Assembly: GCA_029204225.1 (NCBI GenBank)
Contig: CM055096.1
Span: 37,779,460-37,843,459, forward strand
DNA length: 64,000 nucleotides
Direction: 5' to 3'
Origin: Diphasiastrum complanatum
Taxonomy: Eukaryota; Streptophyta; Lycopodiopsida; Lycopodiales; Lycopodiaceae
Shown here: positions 46,397 to 58,104 of the stretch, piece by piece
How the letters are laid out: each line of letters begins with the position of its first letter
How positions within the stretch are numbered: the stretch's first letter is position 1
Position numbers and translations under genes: made by a program
The notes under the pieces: generated by a model
What the model was told of the DNA's origin: nothing
The model's database searches: none
The model's input: only the letters and a program-made list of their open reading frames with translations

Positions 46397-47430
46397 ATGA
46401 ATCTTGCCGAGCCAGGTGAAGAAGAAAAGATAGTGCATGTAAGAGAGCAGTTAACACCCACACAGTTCAAGAGACTACGATTATTGTTGGTGGAATATAA
46501 AGACTATTTTGCCTGGAGTTATAGTGACCTGAAGGGCATTCCATCAACAGTAGTCCAATACACCATACCCTTGGTGGATGGAGCAATCCCCAAGGTAAGT
46601 CGTTATTACCGCTGCAACTCAAATTATACTAAGCTGATCAAGCAGGAGTTGCAGAAGCTGATGGATGCAGATTTCATCTATCAAATCAAACACACGGAAT
46701 GGATATCACCGATAGTTATAGTACCCAAGAAGAATGAAAAAATACGGATTTGTGTGAATCTGAAGGCGCTAAATGCAGTCACCAAAAAAAATCATTTTCT
46801 TTTACCATTTATGTAAAGTGTCCTTGATAGAGTAGCTGGCGCCGAAGCATATAGTTTTCTAGATGGTTTCAGTGGCTACAACCAGGTGAAGTTAGCCCCC
46901 CGGGACCAGCACAAGACAACATTTTCCACAAAATGGGAAACCTATGCATATAAAGTGATGCCATTAAGACTTTGCAATGCCCCAAGCACCTTCCAGCGAG
47001 TCATGTAGGCAGCATTCAAAGATTATTTGCAAAAACTGCTGGAAATTTTCTTGGACAATCTCTTATCCAATTTGGAGAAAGTGTTACAGAAATGCCGCGA
47101 CTACCAGATCTCCTTGAATCCAGAAAAATGTCAATTTTGGGTGACACATGGCCTGATTCTCGGCCATATAGTGTCAAGACACGGGATCGCCATAGATCTA
47201 TCAAAGATCAGGATCATTGTTGATCTACCACCACCGGGAACTATCCGCGAAGTCTACATCTTCATGGGTCATGCTAACTATTATAGGATCTTCATTCTTG
47301 ATTTTGGGGAGTTAGCCCGACCAATTTACAAACTCACAATAGATCCACACTGGAACGAGGAAGCCCTAAAGGCCTTCCAGAAGCTTAAGGATGTATTGGT
47401 TTTAGCACCAATGTTAAGCCCACCCAATTG
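46397..47430 (+). pseudogene. Gypsy A2 reverse transcriptase
   Basis: A single frame with three problems: a TAA at 46814-46816, a TAG near 47008 and a changed active site. Motifs in order are FAWSYSDLKGIP, WISPIVIVPKKN, YSFLDGFSGYNQ, MPLRLCNAPSTFQRVM and F-L-D-N at 47048-47059 in place of Y-x-D-D. A 27-bp deletion follows the active site relative to A1. The thumb has QISLNPEKCQFWVTHGLILG. Sharing F-L-D-N with A1 implies the change predates their separation. Confidence 0.88.
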
Positions 47431-47880
47431 GTCTATTGAGTTTCACGTGCATACGGATGCATCAAAGTATGTAGTTGGAGTAGTCTTAACCCAGCCAGGT
47501 GAACACAAAAAGAATTTTCCAACCCGATTTGCAAGACGACAGTTCAGTGATACTGAAATGAATTATTCGACCACAGAGTGGGAAGCACTGACAATGATCT
47601 ATGCGGCTAAGAAATTTCGTCACCACCTGATGGCCACACATTTTGCTTTTTATACGGACCATCAACCCTTGGTCTATCTCATTAATAAAACTTGCAACAC
47701 CGAAAGCATCACCAGATGGCTACTTCTGTTGTTGAAATTTGATTTTCGGATAGTAGTTCGCAAGGAAAAATAACACTACATGGCAGATCATGTGTCAGGA
47801 ATCAAGGGGAAGGAGATTGCAACCCAACCCGACGATGAGCTGGCAGATGTTGTCTTATTTTATGTGGTAGTGGAAATTAA
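47431..47880 (+). pseudogene. Gypsy A2 RNase H
   Basis: Continues in the RT frame with FHVHTDASKYVVGVVL (first catalytic Asp), TTEWEALTMIYAAKKF (Glu) and AFYTDHQPLVYLI (Asp), followed by FDFRIVVRK and a TAA near 47771. ADHVSGIKGKEIA carries the fourth acidic position. It is the best-preserved RNase H in the window. Confidence 0.87.
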
Positions 47881-47899
47881 TCTTGAAGGCTAGACCTTA

Positions 47900-49038
47900 T
47901 CAGCCAGTTGTATCAAAGAGGACCAGATGGAATTCTTTGGCTGTGTATTCTTCCTCATGAGGCCACCCAGATCATTTCGCTTTCACGTGAAGGCATGGGT
48001 GGAGGCCATTTTGCATCGGACATTACAGTTCGCAAGATCCTGCAATCAAGATGTTGGTGTCTAACGATTCATAAGGATACGGAGGAATAACTTGAAAAAG
48101 TGCGATGTGTGCCAACGGGCAAGGAGACCAACGAGATTAAATTATGACCTACTGCACCCGGCCTTAGCCCAAGGACCATTCAAAAAGTGGGGATTGGATT
48201 ACACTGGTCCAATTCACCCTACAGCAAGGAGTTCCCAGGCTCGATACATAATCGTAGCCATAGACTACCTCAACAAGCGGGTAGAAGCCAAGGCAGTAAG
48301 AGTAGCTGATTCTAGGACCACTACCAAGTTTCTTTATGAAATATCATTGTGCTCTTTGGATGCCCGGTGGAGCTAGTCAGCGATCGCGGAAGTAATTTCA
48401 TCAATGAGACCATCAAGGTCCTGTTGGAGGAATTCTTCGTGATCCACAGAACCAGTACACCTTATTATCCTCGTGGTAATGGGCAAGCAGAATCATCCAA
48501 TAAGATCCTGTGTAGTGTGCTCACAAAAATTGTTGAAGCTAGCAGATCAGATTGGGAACATAAGTTGCATGCTACTCTGTGGGCATTCAGGACAACATAT
48601 AAAGAAAGCACTGATCAAACACCCTTCCAATTGGTATATGGTCAGGATGCTGTCATTCCAATAGAGTTTCTAGTTCCTTCATTAAGAATTGCTACCACGC
48701 AACGTCTTAATGAGTCCAAATCTCTACAACTACGCCACGAAGCTCTGCATAAACTATGTGAAACACGCTTACTAGCTTTGCATGCACTGGCAGCTGAAAA
48801 GGAAAGATGCAAGGCATGGCATGATCGCAGGTTACAAAAGAAGGATCTTCGCTTCGGAGATCTGGTCCTGATGTATAAAACCAAGGCGATCAAGGGAAAG
48901 TTAAAATTCACAGGTGAAGGTCCTTATCGGATCAAGAAAATTCTTAATCATGGAGCCATAAATTTGAAAAAGCTCGATGGGACACCATTCGATACACCCA
49001 TCAACGGTAGCCAGTTGCACAAGTATTGGCCACCATAG
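47900..49038 (+). pseudogene. Gypsy A2 integrase
   Basis: The zinc domain starts near 47950 but is frame-broken ([21 protein letters not shown] near 48100). The frame 48092-48350 carries DYTGPIHPTARSSQ, and 48349-49038 carries VSDRGSNFINE, NGQAESSNKIL, GQDAVIPIEFLVPSLRIA and the C-terminal GDLVLMYKTKAIKGK and GPYRIKKI segments. All three catalytic residues are present. No chromodomain follows. Confidence 0.88.
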
Positions 49039-50370
49039 TGAGATAGATCCTTGAGGGCACGTTACAAAAAGCTAATCTGCTAAACCATCACCACTAGATC
49101 TAGGCAGATCAAGCCAAATCAAGCTAGATCCATCAAGATTTGGCCAGATCTGGCAAGATCGGAAAAATCTAGCAGAATCCAAGAAGGATCCAGATCCAGA
49201 CGGGATAAAAAAGGAAGCAGATGGTCAAATTATGCCAATAAGTCCTCAAAATTTGTAGATCAGAGACCTCGATCTCGATAACTATGGCAAATTAAAGGGC
49301 AAAATTTACCAAAGACTGACGGATCTGTTACCAACTATCCATCAAAGCTTCCAAAGAACTACCTTAGTAACTATATTCCTTTCTTATATGTCAAGTGTTT
49401 TTTATAAAGATATTGTCATCCTTCTTATTTATGGATGAAGCTGATTACCAGTTTACAAAAGTTAAAAATCAGAAAATCTCAAGATCTCGTCAAAAAACAC
49501 ACTAAAAAAACACTTTTTTCATGATTTTTGGAGATCCCCTAGAAGATAGCTCTTGAAACTTGGACAGTCACCAGATCTGACCTAGATGCATCCATGAAAA
49601 TCTCTACAAGAGTTCTTGATGCAGGAATCATCATTTTATAGTATGTGCGAGGGTTCCCAGAAGTTGAATTTTCAGAACCCTCGCAGAGCATCAAGATCAT
49701 CTTACCAACTATCGCAAGGTGCCTAAAGGGAATCAGAGCAGTGAAATTAGCCTGCCTACATAGTATGATCTTGAAAATCCAATCACAGGAGCAAGTTGTG
49801 CGAGAGATCACTTGCTACAAGAGTTGAACTCTCGCAGACAGTCTGAACCCTTGTAGAACCTTCGTATAGTAGTGAAATCACCTTCTGAACTCTCGTAGAC
49901 CTCCCCGAGGTCTTAGAATTTTGTGAGGAAGGTGCCTACCAAAATTTGGGTGGAACTGAGCAAGGGAAAGTGGATTTCACCTAATATGCACTCTAAATTC
50001 CGCTATATGAGGGCTGAATTTGAGTCATTTGTCACCTTTGCTAGTGAAGCTCTGCCAAAATTTACACTAAAATTACCAAGTTCTCCGTTTGTGACCAAAC
50101 TTCCTACCAACTATCATCTGCTCATACTGAACATCGATCTACGCTCTAGACTACACTTCTTGTCATCCAACACTCGTTATTTATAGTTTTCTGTCGTTTT
50201 CACACCTTTTTATCCTTTTCACAGTTTTTCCTACTTTTTCGTCCTTTAATCATCACCGCTAACATGGCCTTCTCACCCTCTGAAGAATCTGGCACCAAAG
50301 AGGTGATCCAATGTGAGATCTCTGAGGCCACACATATTTGGCCCTTACCCTCTAACGCTCTAATTTAACC
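49039..50370 (+). other. Gypsy A2 spacer before the accessory ORF
   Basis: Aligns with 4587-5869. About 70 bp at 49362-49433 is unique to A2 and replaces a short A1/A3 segment. The TATA-like word of A1 is weakened here. A pyrimidine-rich run (about 50190-50260) precedes the accessory start region, as in A1. Confidence 0.6.
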
Positions 50371-51645
50371 ATGGCTACATACAGCCGGCCCACTTCTAGA
50401 GGCAATTACTTGGCGCTTTTTCATTCTAAGATTAACATGGGCCTCACCCTTCATGCTTATGCCACCTGGGATGAGCAAAAGACACGTTTCCAGTTCATGT
50501 ACCAAGGTACCACGTACAAGGTCAGGATTAACACAGACTCGATGGTCACCATTGGCATTATGTCCAGTGATTATTTGCCCATCTCCCATCGCCACGCCAA
50601 AACTCTGATCAAACCTTTCGTCACCCAAACTGCACCAGAAATCTCAATCCAGACTAACAATGGTTACCTGATAGATGTTATCATGGAACCCGTCATTCAG
50701 ACGGCTGCGCATTTGTTGAATAACTTTTTGGTTATTTCAACATTTCGCAAGGACAGAATCCAGTCTAAGCTGCTGAATCAGATAGTGGAATCCTTTCTAG
50801 AATTCCCTGGCCCCTCAGTTGTGCCATACGACTGGCATAGCTTCCTTATTTATGAACTAACCAGCTCCATCAAACCCAACAACCGTGAGTGTATCGCAGA
50901 GGGCCCCCTATTGTGTAACTTTGTCTGTGCACTTTTTGAGGTGAAAGTGTGCAGTTTCCAACGCTCATCCTTTTTGTCTACCCTCGTGCCACACACTAAC
51001 CTTTATCCGCCATCTCAAGCATCCACCTCCTCCCAACCTGCAGTTACTAACACAATGGCCAGCAAACAAATGCATGGCGCTGCTTCTACATCTTTATCTC
51101 CAACTGCTACCCGATGATGCACTTCCACTACCACACTAACCACTCCATCAACCACCGCCACTTCTTCTTCCTTGCAACCATCCCCTTCCGTCTATATTGT
51201 CACTACCATTCCCGCTTACTCTGTTGATACCACTCCTATCTTTGTTCCATTATCCACTACTCCATCCATCAGCATCGCATCCTCCATCACTCCTGCCTCC
51301 ACTGTTGCTTCCATTCCATTCAATCCTTCTGATTCTCAATTGTCTCCTGACACTCTGGCCTGGATGCAAGTCATCAATTTTCTACCCCCATGCCAGACCC
51401 TTTCTGCTCCATCTTTGTCTTCTTCCATACTCCACACCACCCTTTAGTTCCCCTCTATTCCTCCCATTCTCTCGTTGGGACAAGTCGTCCTCACCCCCGT
51501 TTCCACAGTTGCTTCTCAAACCCCACCTACTTTGTCAACAAAGGTTGCCGAGGGCAACCAATTGTTGTCTGATGACACATTTGTCCAAATAGTTTTCGTA
51601 TCATCGCCAGATCGGGCCGATCCCACCGCCCCAGATGGCATCAGG
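50371..51645 (+). pseudogene. Gypsy A2 accessory ORF, truncated after the linker
   Basis: The cleanest N-domain copy: 248 codons from ATG 50371 (MATYSRPTSRGNYLALFHSK), with RFQFMYQGTTYKVRI, ISHRHAKTLIKPFV and YDWHSFLIYELTSSIKP, then the Ser/Thr/Pro-rich linker with a stop at 51115. It ends at about 51645, where the partial LTR begins, so coiled coil and C-domain are lost compared with A1. The intact N-domain frame argues that this protein was under constraint when the element was young. Function is unknown. Confidence 0.75.
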
Positions 51646-51654
51646 TCTTATTAG

Positions 51655-52159
51655 ACAATAATGATTGAGGGGCAAGGGCCTTTCCCATTTTATAAAAAGG
51701 CACCATTTGTACACTATTTTCATGCTTAATAGAGAGGAGGAGACTCTATCATTTTGAGTGCCCAAGCATCCTCATTTGCTAATCACTCTTGCTTATGCTA
51801 TTGTTGGGATTTCTCGTTATTTCCATATCTTCCATGATTTTTGTTTGTGATTAGTTAAGGTTTCTCCATAAGCAATGACATTGAGCATTTGGGCTAACCT
51901 CCATCTCATCTCTCTCTCTTTCTCTCTTCTCTTCTCTCTTCCTCATCTTTTCTACCCCTTCCCTTCACCCAAAACCATGAAGAATGTTAGTGTAGAGGAG
52001 TAGAGCTAAGGGAGAGTAGTATTACTGGCGAATAGAGTTAAGGGAGAAAGTAGGAAGCTAACTAGAAATAGCATCTATGCATTGTTAGGTACCTATCCAG
52101 TGATCTAACCCTTGTTGACAGGCGAGAGGGCTATACTACGCAAGATCTTTGACCCTGCA
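51655..52159 (+). repeat. Gypsy A2 3' LTR, 5' part deleted
   Basis: Only the last ~505 bp of the LTR remains (from ATGATTGAGGGG), joined directly to the accessory linker, so the C-domain and U3 were lost in one deletion. It ends CCCTGCA before the target duplication. Confidence 0.85.
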
Positions 52160-52164
52160 CAAAC
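52160..52164. repeat. Target site duplication CAAAC, right of gypsy A2
   Basis: Matches 41914-41918 exactly. Confidence 0.85.
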
Positions 52165-52279
52165 TCCACTTGGAAAGATCAACATGATGCTGAAATTTCA
52201 CAATAAAAAGTAGAGAAGCTTTTCTTTTGGTAGGACACCAACATACAAGCTTGCTACAGATCTGGTAGTTCTGATACCA
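52165..52279 (-). other. Copia D leader start and PBS (second copy)
   Basis: Minus strand, continuous with the leader at 41320-41918 once gypsy A2 is removed. The PBS (52264-52279 read backwards) begins TGGTATCAGAACTACC. Confidence 0.8.
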
Positions 52280-52423
52280 TGTTAGAAATCCATAAATAAT
52301 AATATGGATGTACAGACTAGGATTCGAACCCAGGAAATCCCTCATACCGGATGGGATGCTCCACCACTGAGCTATCTGCCCTGTCTGATAGTTCTCTCTA
52401 GAGTGTGGATTGATATTCCAACA
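52280..52423 (-). repeat. Copia D 5' LTR (144 bp), second copy
   Basis: TGTTAGAA...TTCCAACA termini, the same length as 10173-10316. It carries the better tRNA-like sequence. Gypsy B2 resumes directly after it. Confidence 0.8.
52309..52381 (-). tRNA. tRNA-like sequence inside copia D LTR
   Basis: Minus strand, 73 nt. Acceptor arm GGGCAGA against TCTGTAC (one mismatch, one wobble), D-stem GCTC/GAGC, T-stem CTGGG/CCTAG with loop TTCGAAT. Box A is TAGCTCAGTGGT and box B GGTTCGAATCC, both fitting Pol III consensus. The anticodon region TCCCATCCGGTATGAGGGA is about two bases too long; one folding gives GGT in the loop, but position 33 would be C. It is best described as tRNA-derived. Whether it is transcribed is unknown. 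Confidence 0.55.
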
Positions 52424-53035
52424 GTGAATTGGAATCAAGCTCTTGCAACAGTGGATTGTACAACAAGCTATATGTGTCAACGAGATAATCAATCCGAATT
52501 GAGCAAAATTTTCTTAATTGAAGATGATCCAATACATGATAGTCATGCCTTGACTTATGATGGAGATGCAAAACTTACAGATGAGTAGATCCTCAATCAT
52601 ATGGATCCTACAAGATTTGGAGTTCGAGATAATTTGGATGAACCGACAATAAAACCGCCAAAAATAGGTATATTGAAGGAAGGAGAAGCTCCAAGACTAA
52701 TGACAATGAAACAAGCTAAGCAACACAATAATACGGTCCTGAAATGGGAAAAATCCTCTTGAAAAGTTGATTCTAGGAATGTACCACCTTTATTGGATAA
52801 AGGAAAGGGGAAAATCAAGGATGATTTTTCAAGATGGAGTTCTCACAAGAAATTACCATCAAGGAAGTCATCATTTTCATAGAAGAGCACATTTTCAGCA
52901 TTATATGCCCAAGCATTTCAAACACTGTACTTTGGATGATGTCTTGATTATGTTCCCAAAAGCTCATCGTGAACCAGAAGAGCAAGAGCCAGACATGGAA
53001 GACGTTTATGATGGACCAGCCAGGACTCACAACCA
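52424..53035 (+). pseudogene. Gypsy B2 protease-RT linker
   Basis: Readable as ALATVDCTTSYMCQRD, then DEPTIKPPKIGILKEGE and LLDKGKGKIKDD. It is longer than in B1, which lacks part of this segment. No domain recognised. Confidence 0.6.
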
Positions 53036-54245
53036 ATGAATCTTGCTAAACCAAGAGAACTCAAAAAAATTGTTCAAGTTGGAGCTCAAGTTACTCCCGA
53101 GCAATTTCAAGCGTTACATAAGTTATTGATCAAGTACCAAGATTGTTTTGCTTGGATGTACAAGGATCTCAAAGGAATTGCTACTTTGGTTATTGAGCAT
53201 ACAATACCCTGATGCCTGATGCAATTCCAATGGTCACAAAATTTTATTGTTATAATCCGAATATTACGGATCTTATAAATAAAAAGCTACAAAGATTACT
53301 TGAGGCCAACTTTATTTATGAAATCGAACATGCGAAATGGATTTCTCCAATTGTCGTTGTTTCTAAGAAGAATGGGAATTTGTGTGAATCTCAAGGCTTT
53401 GAACAAATTGAAGAAAAAGGATCACTTTCCATACCCTTTACTGAAAGCATATTGGGCCGACTTGCTGGAGCCGAAGCATACAATTTTTTTGGATGGATTT
53501 AGTGGTTACAACCAAGTTAATATCGCACTTGCGGATCGCCATAAAACAACATTTGGAACAGATTGGCAATTTCAAGTGTTACAGAAGTTATTGATCAAGT
53601 ACCAAGATTGTCTTGCTTGGGCGTACAAGGATCTCAAAGGAATTCCTACCTCAGTTATTGAGCATACAATACCCTGATGCCTGATGCAATTCCAATGGTC
53701 ACAAAATTTTATCGTTGTAATCCGAATATTACGGATCTTATACAAAGATTACTTGAAGCTGACTTTATTTACGATATCAAATATGCGAAATGGATTTCTC
53801 CAATTGTCGTTGTTCCTAAGAAGAATGGGAAGATGCAAATTTGTATGGATCTCAAGGCTTTGAACAAAGTGAAGAAAAAGGATCACTTTCCATTACCCTT
53901 TTCTAAAAACATATTGGATCGACTTGCTGGAGCCGAAGCATATAGTTTTTTGGATGGATTTAGTGGCTACAACCAAGTCAAGATCGCACTTGCAGATTGC
54001 CATAAAACTACATTTGCAACAGAATGGGAAACTTATGTCTCTAAAGTTATGCCGTTTGGACTTTGCACCTAGTTCATTTCAAAGAGTCATGCAGTTTGCC
54101 TTCAAATACTACTTGCAAAAATTCCTTAAAATCTACTTGAATGATCTTAGAGTCCATAATGTCGATACCTTGTTGGGCCTCTACTCACCACAATGGGGAT
54201 CCACGAGCATGCCTTTTCTAGAAGAATCAATATGGATTTTATAAC
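53036..54245 (+). pseudogene. Gypsy B2 reverse transcriptase, tandemly duplicated and truncated
   Basis: ATG at 53036 opens the RT start (VTPEQFQALHKLLIKYQDC). The first half runs to ~53572 and then repeats from the same segment (53573), giving a 465-bp tandem unit. The second copy (53677-54072, then frameshift) has WISPIVVVPKKNGKMQIC, YSFLDGFSGYNQ and Y-L-N-D at 54134-54145, where B1 has Y-L-D-D. RT ends right there and passes into the accessory ORF. RNase H and integrase are absent. Confidence 0.82.
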
Positions 54246-56063
54246 CATGGCTTTTAGCACCTGGGACTGAGGGCAAGTTCAAATTCTATATCACCTACCA
54301 GACTGCTACCCACAAGGTGCATATGACTGAGACCACCCTTGCAGCCATAGGAATCACTTCTGGAAAACAGCCCTTTCCAAATCATAAGCATGCTAAGAGT
54401 ATCTTCAAGCCCTTTATTGATACCACTGATGAGTTGTATTGGACCAATCACGACTATTTGATCGAATCCATATATTCCCTGGAACATAATTTGAACAGTT
54501 CCATGATAGTTCTATAATTTTTTATTCATTTTTTCAGACAGATCAACAAGGTCAAGCCGAAGTAGTACAAGATATATCAGGGTCGCCCATGCAGTTCCGT
54601 CACCAAAGCAGTTCGATGCTACTATACCAGATGGTTATGAAGAAGAGGATGTATTTGAGGAAGAAGATATACAACTGAAACCTCAAGACAACCAAAGTCA
54701 AGCTTCTGGATTAGGATTACCTGCTGCTGCTACTGCTACAGCACCAACTACGGATTCTGGTGACACTATGAATCTAGTTACTAACCTTGCGTGAGTGATC
54801 CAGACCATACAAGATGAAAAAACAGCAATGGACAAGCATATCTCGGAATTGGGATCAAAGAATACCTTGATCAGCCATTAGGGTCGCCAAACAACATGAG
54901 TCAAAGTTTGAGGTGAAGAAAGCCCAACAAACAACCGACGCTCTAGAAGGCTATGTGGAGACTCTTAAGAATACATTGACAACAATGCAAGATCAAGTGG
55001 ACAAAGCCATCCAAGATGCCAAACAATAGGTGTTGCTGCACTAAGGGCAATTGGATATGTTTGCGCTTGAATGAGAGCCCCTTCAAGATGAATTGGATGC
55101 AACCACCCTTGAATTGAGACAAGTATCTGATCATCCACTCACACCAAATGAGATCTGATACTTGTTCAGGAAGGTTGAAACCTATCAAACTTCATGTGTA
55201 GGGTTTCAAGAAAGATTTGACAAGTTAAAACATACGACATCGATCAAGCTGGCCAAGGTTAAAACAATCATCAAAGATTATGAAATGCCGAAGCCGATCA
55301 AATCTTGGAGCCGAATCCCCAGATTATTGTTCTGGTAATGTCTCAATTCTCACTGGGGCACCAAACAGAAGAATAACAGGATGCGATGGATGATTACTTA
55401 AGGCCTCTGAGATTGAGGAAGACAAAGAGTTGGATAAGTTACCAGCCTTGGGGGAGCATCCAGCTTGGAGAACAATAGTTTTTGATAAAACTCTTGATTC
55501 TATAAGGAGTTATGTTGCTAGCCCTTACCAACTACGAGTGGATCCATATTATATGTTGATGCCACGTTGTAACAAATGGAAAAATATGGGTGTGCCAATG
55601 GACAAAATCATTACCCATACTCCAGATTGGCCCATAATCCACCAGCGTTACAATTCGACAATTTTAGTTGATTTCCACCATGCCTTACAAGCTTATCAAT
55701 AGGAATATATGTTCTCACTAGATGCAACAGTTAGGCAGTTCATGTTGTTCGCAAAAATCTTGACAATGTTGGCGTCGGTCGCTACATGATAGGATGATTG
55801 CTTTTCTACTTTGGCTTTCGACAAATTGATGGCATCCGCCAGCGTCCAAGATCAGCTGCCAATAGCAAGGTTGTACTATCGTGCCACGATGATGGGTGAT
55901 GGGAAATATTTATAGCATGGACTACGTCAATGTCGCTGGCCGATGCAAATAAGTGCTTCCTACCACACAATATTGATTTTAATATTGTCCACCTTGAGTT
56001 CATGCAGAAGGTGCAGTACCATCTAATCAAAGTACGACGCGAGGTTAATCAAAGTCCGAAGTG
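54246..56063 (+). pseudogene. Gypsy B2 accessory ORF with coiled coil
   Basis: N-domain with KFYITYQTATHKVHM and HAKSIFKPFIDTTDE, an acidic linker, a coiled-coil segment (about 54810-55300, with a frame running through AMDKHISELGSKNTLIS) and a C-domain (55430-56063) with RSYVASPYQLRVDPYYMLMP, KWKNMGVPMDK, WPIIHQRYNSTILVDF and QLPIARLYYRA, ending in TGA. Several stops break it. It is the most complete family B copy. Homology to A1 along the whole length supports one protein family. Function is unknown. Confidence 0.74.
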
Positions 56064-56115
56064 AATAAATCTCTTGAGGTGTCATGAGACCGCCACTAAT
56101 TTTGGTGGGGGATAC

Positions 56116-56978
56116 TATTGAAGGGTTTTCCAAGACAAGCCTAACTCTAGTTAATAACTGAGAGGGATTTGGCACCCTGTGTGTGTAAGTCCAACCCGAT
56201 GATCACATAGTTATTTGATTAGTTACAAGTTAATGAAAGGACTTTAGGCCTTTTTGTCGGACTTTTAATGTCGCAGGTCTAAATGTCAAGTTAGTGAATA
56301 AAGTTGGGGTTCCCACCAAATTTCAATTTCAAATTGGTTTCCTCCAATTATTGAATGGATTCCCACTCTTTTTTAAAATTTGAATAGTTAGGGAGGTAGG
56401 AGTTAGCCAATAGGAATTGGGGCACCCATCTCCTCAATTTCTTATATAAGTAACAATTTTGAATGATTGTACATGTTCTCTCTTTATTTTAATACAAGCA
56501 GATTGGCTCTCTTATGGATCAGATTTGTGAATGTCCTTGCTCTTTATCACTTTCTCTCCATCTCACATATTTTCTTTGTATTTGCCAATTGTTGGATTTG
56601 AAGTTTATTGGAATTGCTATTTCTTATGCTTTTTGTGAGAGAGAAGGGAAGAACAAAAAGAGTAAGCTATCATCATTGTGGATTTAGTGTTAATGGATGT
56701 AGGGTTAATGCTTAGTGTTAATGGATCTTAGAACTAATTGTGAATCATCCTCGCATGTTGGATTTGTTTTATGCTATCGCTCTCATGGGATCGAACCTGC
56801 GCGTGACGACTAACTTCATCTCCTTGATGCTTGTGTGCTTGGATCTAGGGTTGAACATGTGGATCCTTGTTAGTTGAGTTAACTAAGTAAAGTGGACTTT
56901 CCATGCAACTCCACTATAGGAATTTAAGCCTCTTTGATGTAGGGAAATGTTGGCATGTTTTGCCATATTGTGAATATT
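56116..56978 (+). repeat. Gypsy B2 3' LTR (end not fixed)
   Basis: Starts at TATTGAAGGG after the polypurine run GGTGGGGGATAC. TATATAAG lies near 56452. It extends ~190 bp beyond the B1 copy. I cannot fix its 3' end because no 5' LTR copy exists in the window. Confidence 0.6.
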
Positions 56979-58104
56979 GAGATTTTGGTGTTTTGGGGCT
57001 CATTCTCTTTCTACCCGAGATTTATGACTTGATTTTCTCTCTCTACCCAAGAGCAGGCTATTTTTCCCATAGTGAGCACTTAGAATTATTTTTGATATTT
57101 ATTTCTTATAGTAAGAAGTTAGTTTTTTCAGTCTGATGTATGCCATTGTGCTCTTGCCTTAGATTTTTCAAGTAATCTATCCATTGATCAATCTTGTGCA
57201 ATCACAAGACCTCATTAAGATCCTGTAAGGTGTGTGGTGAAGTTCACACGTGCTTAAAACTTCACAGTGCTTTCACCATTAAGCAACACATTGCCTCAGT
57301 CATGTCCCACCAAATCTGGTCGATAGCCCTTATAGCTAAACGATCGGCAGCTGTCCCGCACCGGCAGCTAACCACCCGTGCTTTACATCCAAATTCGAAC
57401 AGCATCTTTGTATAAATGGTTAATCCGTATAGTTTAAATATGTCGCCGCGCCCCCCGCAAGGCACAGATCATGGCAGGCCCGAACCTAGGCAGCACTTTG
57501 CCTCATCTGTCCTACGTGCAGACAATGCCAGGCCCGAACCGCGGGAACTGACCATGCTTGCACCTTGAGGACAATACTTCCATGCTTTCCAAGAGTATGC
57601 CAGGTATCGCTCAGTTTAGTAAGATTTTAAAATTCTGATAATGTCCATTGTATTATTACCAGTACATGTTTTGGTCAAGTACTTTACCCTAACATTTGTA
57701 ATAGGCTTAGGGCAGATCCATGCCATACCAATCCCTACAAATGTGGTGATTCCTTGTACAAATCCATGTACCTTAAGGGCGCGTAGGTTATCAATACTTG
57801 TATTCTTGTATTAGAACTACCTTACTTGTAAGAAAAATGACAAAATCATCATCTGTGTACCCCAAGTTTATATATGGATGTTTATCATTGCTAAATGAGA
57901 GGCAAAACTATGATAGTTTGGGTTGTTTTTGTTATAGATGTAAGTTGCCACCATTTCCTATAACCATTTGTAAGCATCACCGTTTTCTATTATATACACC
58001 ATTATCTTTTTGAAGAAACCAAACGTCTATTAGCTTTCAGCCCTCAGTATGTCAAAAAGACACAAAGCGAAAATGTTTGCGAACACCTTGACGAAGAGAC
58101 ACGA
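56979..58104. other. Non-coding DNA between gypsy B2 LTR and copia E2
   Basis: Absent from both the right inverted arm and the 14.5-kb locus. It contains a repeated GGCCCGAACC-type word (about 57475-57540). No gene; frames of ~70 codons have no recognised motif. Confidence 0.45.

Larger units (their letters stand above)
41919..52159 (+). mobile_element. Gypsy A2: near-complete Tat/Athila-like element
   Basis: It spans 10,241 bp from LTR to LTR with 5-bp target duplications. The order is 5' LTR, PBS, gag, protease, RT, RNase H, integrase, spacer, accessory ORF and partial 3' LTR. It sits in the leader of copia D, which itself sits in gypsy B2. Stops and frameshifts occur in most domains, and the 3' LTR has lost its U3 half, so the element is not autonomous now. 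Confidence 0.9.
52424..56978 (+). mobile_element. Gypsy B2, 3' part (RT, accessory ORF, LTR)
   Basis: Continues B2 after the nested insertion: linker, duplicated RT, accessory ORF, polypurine tract and LTR. The structure matches B1 except that the coiled-coil segment is retained and the solo LTR is absent. Confidence 0.83.

Noticed and set aside
56116-56978. Matching B 5' LTR at 36561-37610
   Set aside because: I compared the B LTR start, TATA region and tail with this stretch and found no match, so no LTR pair is claimed for B2.
57470-57545. GGCCCGAACC repeated words as tRNA B boxes
   Set aside because: No matching A box or foldable arms are nearby.
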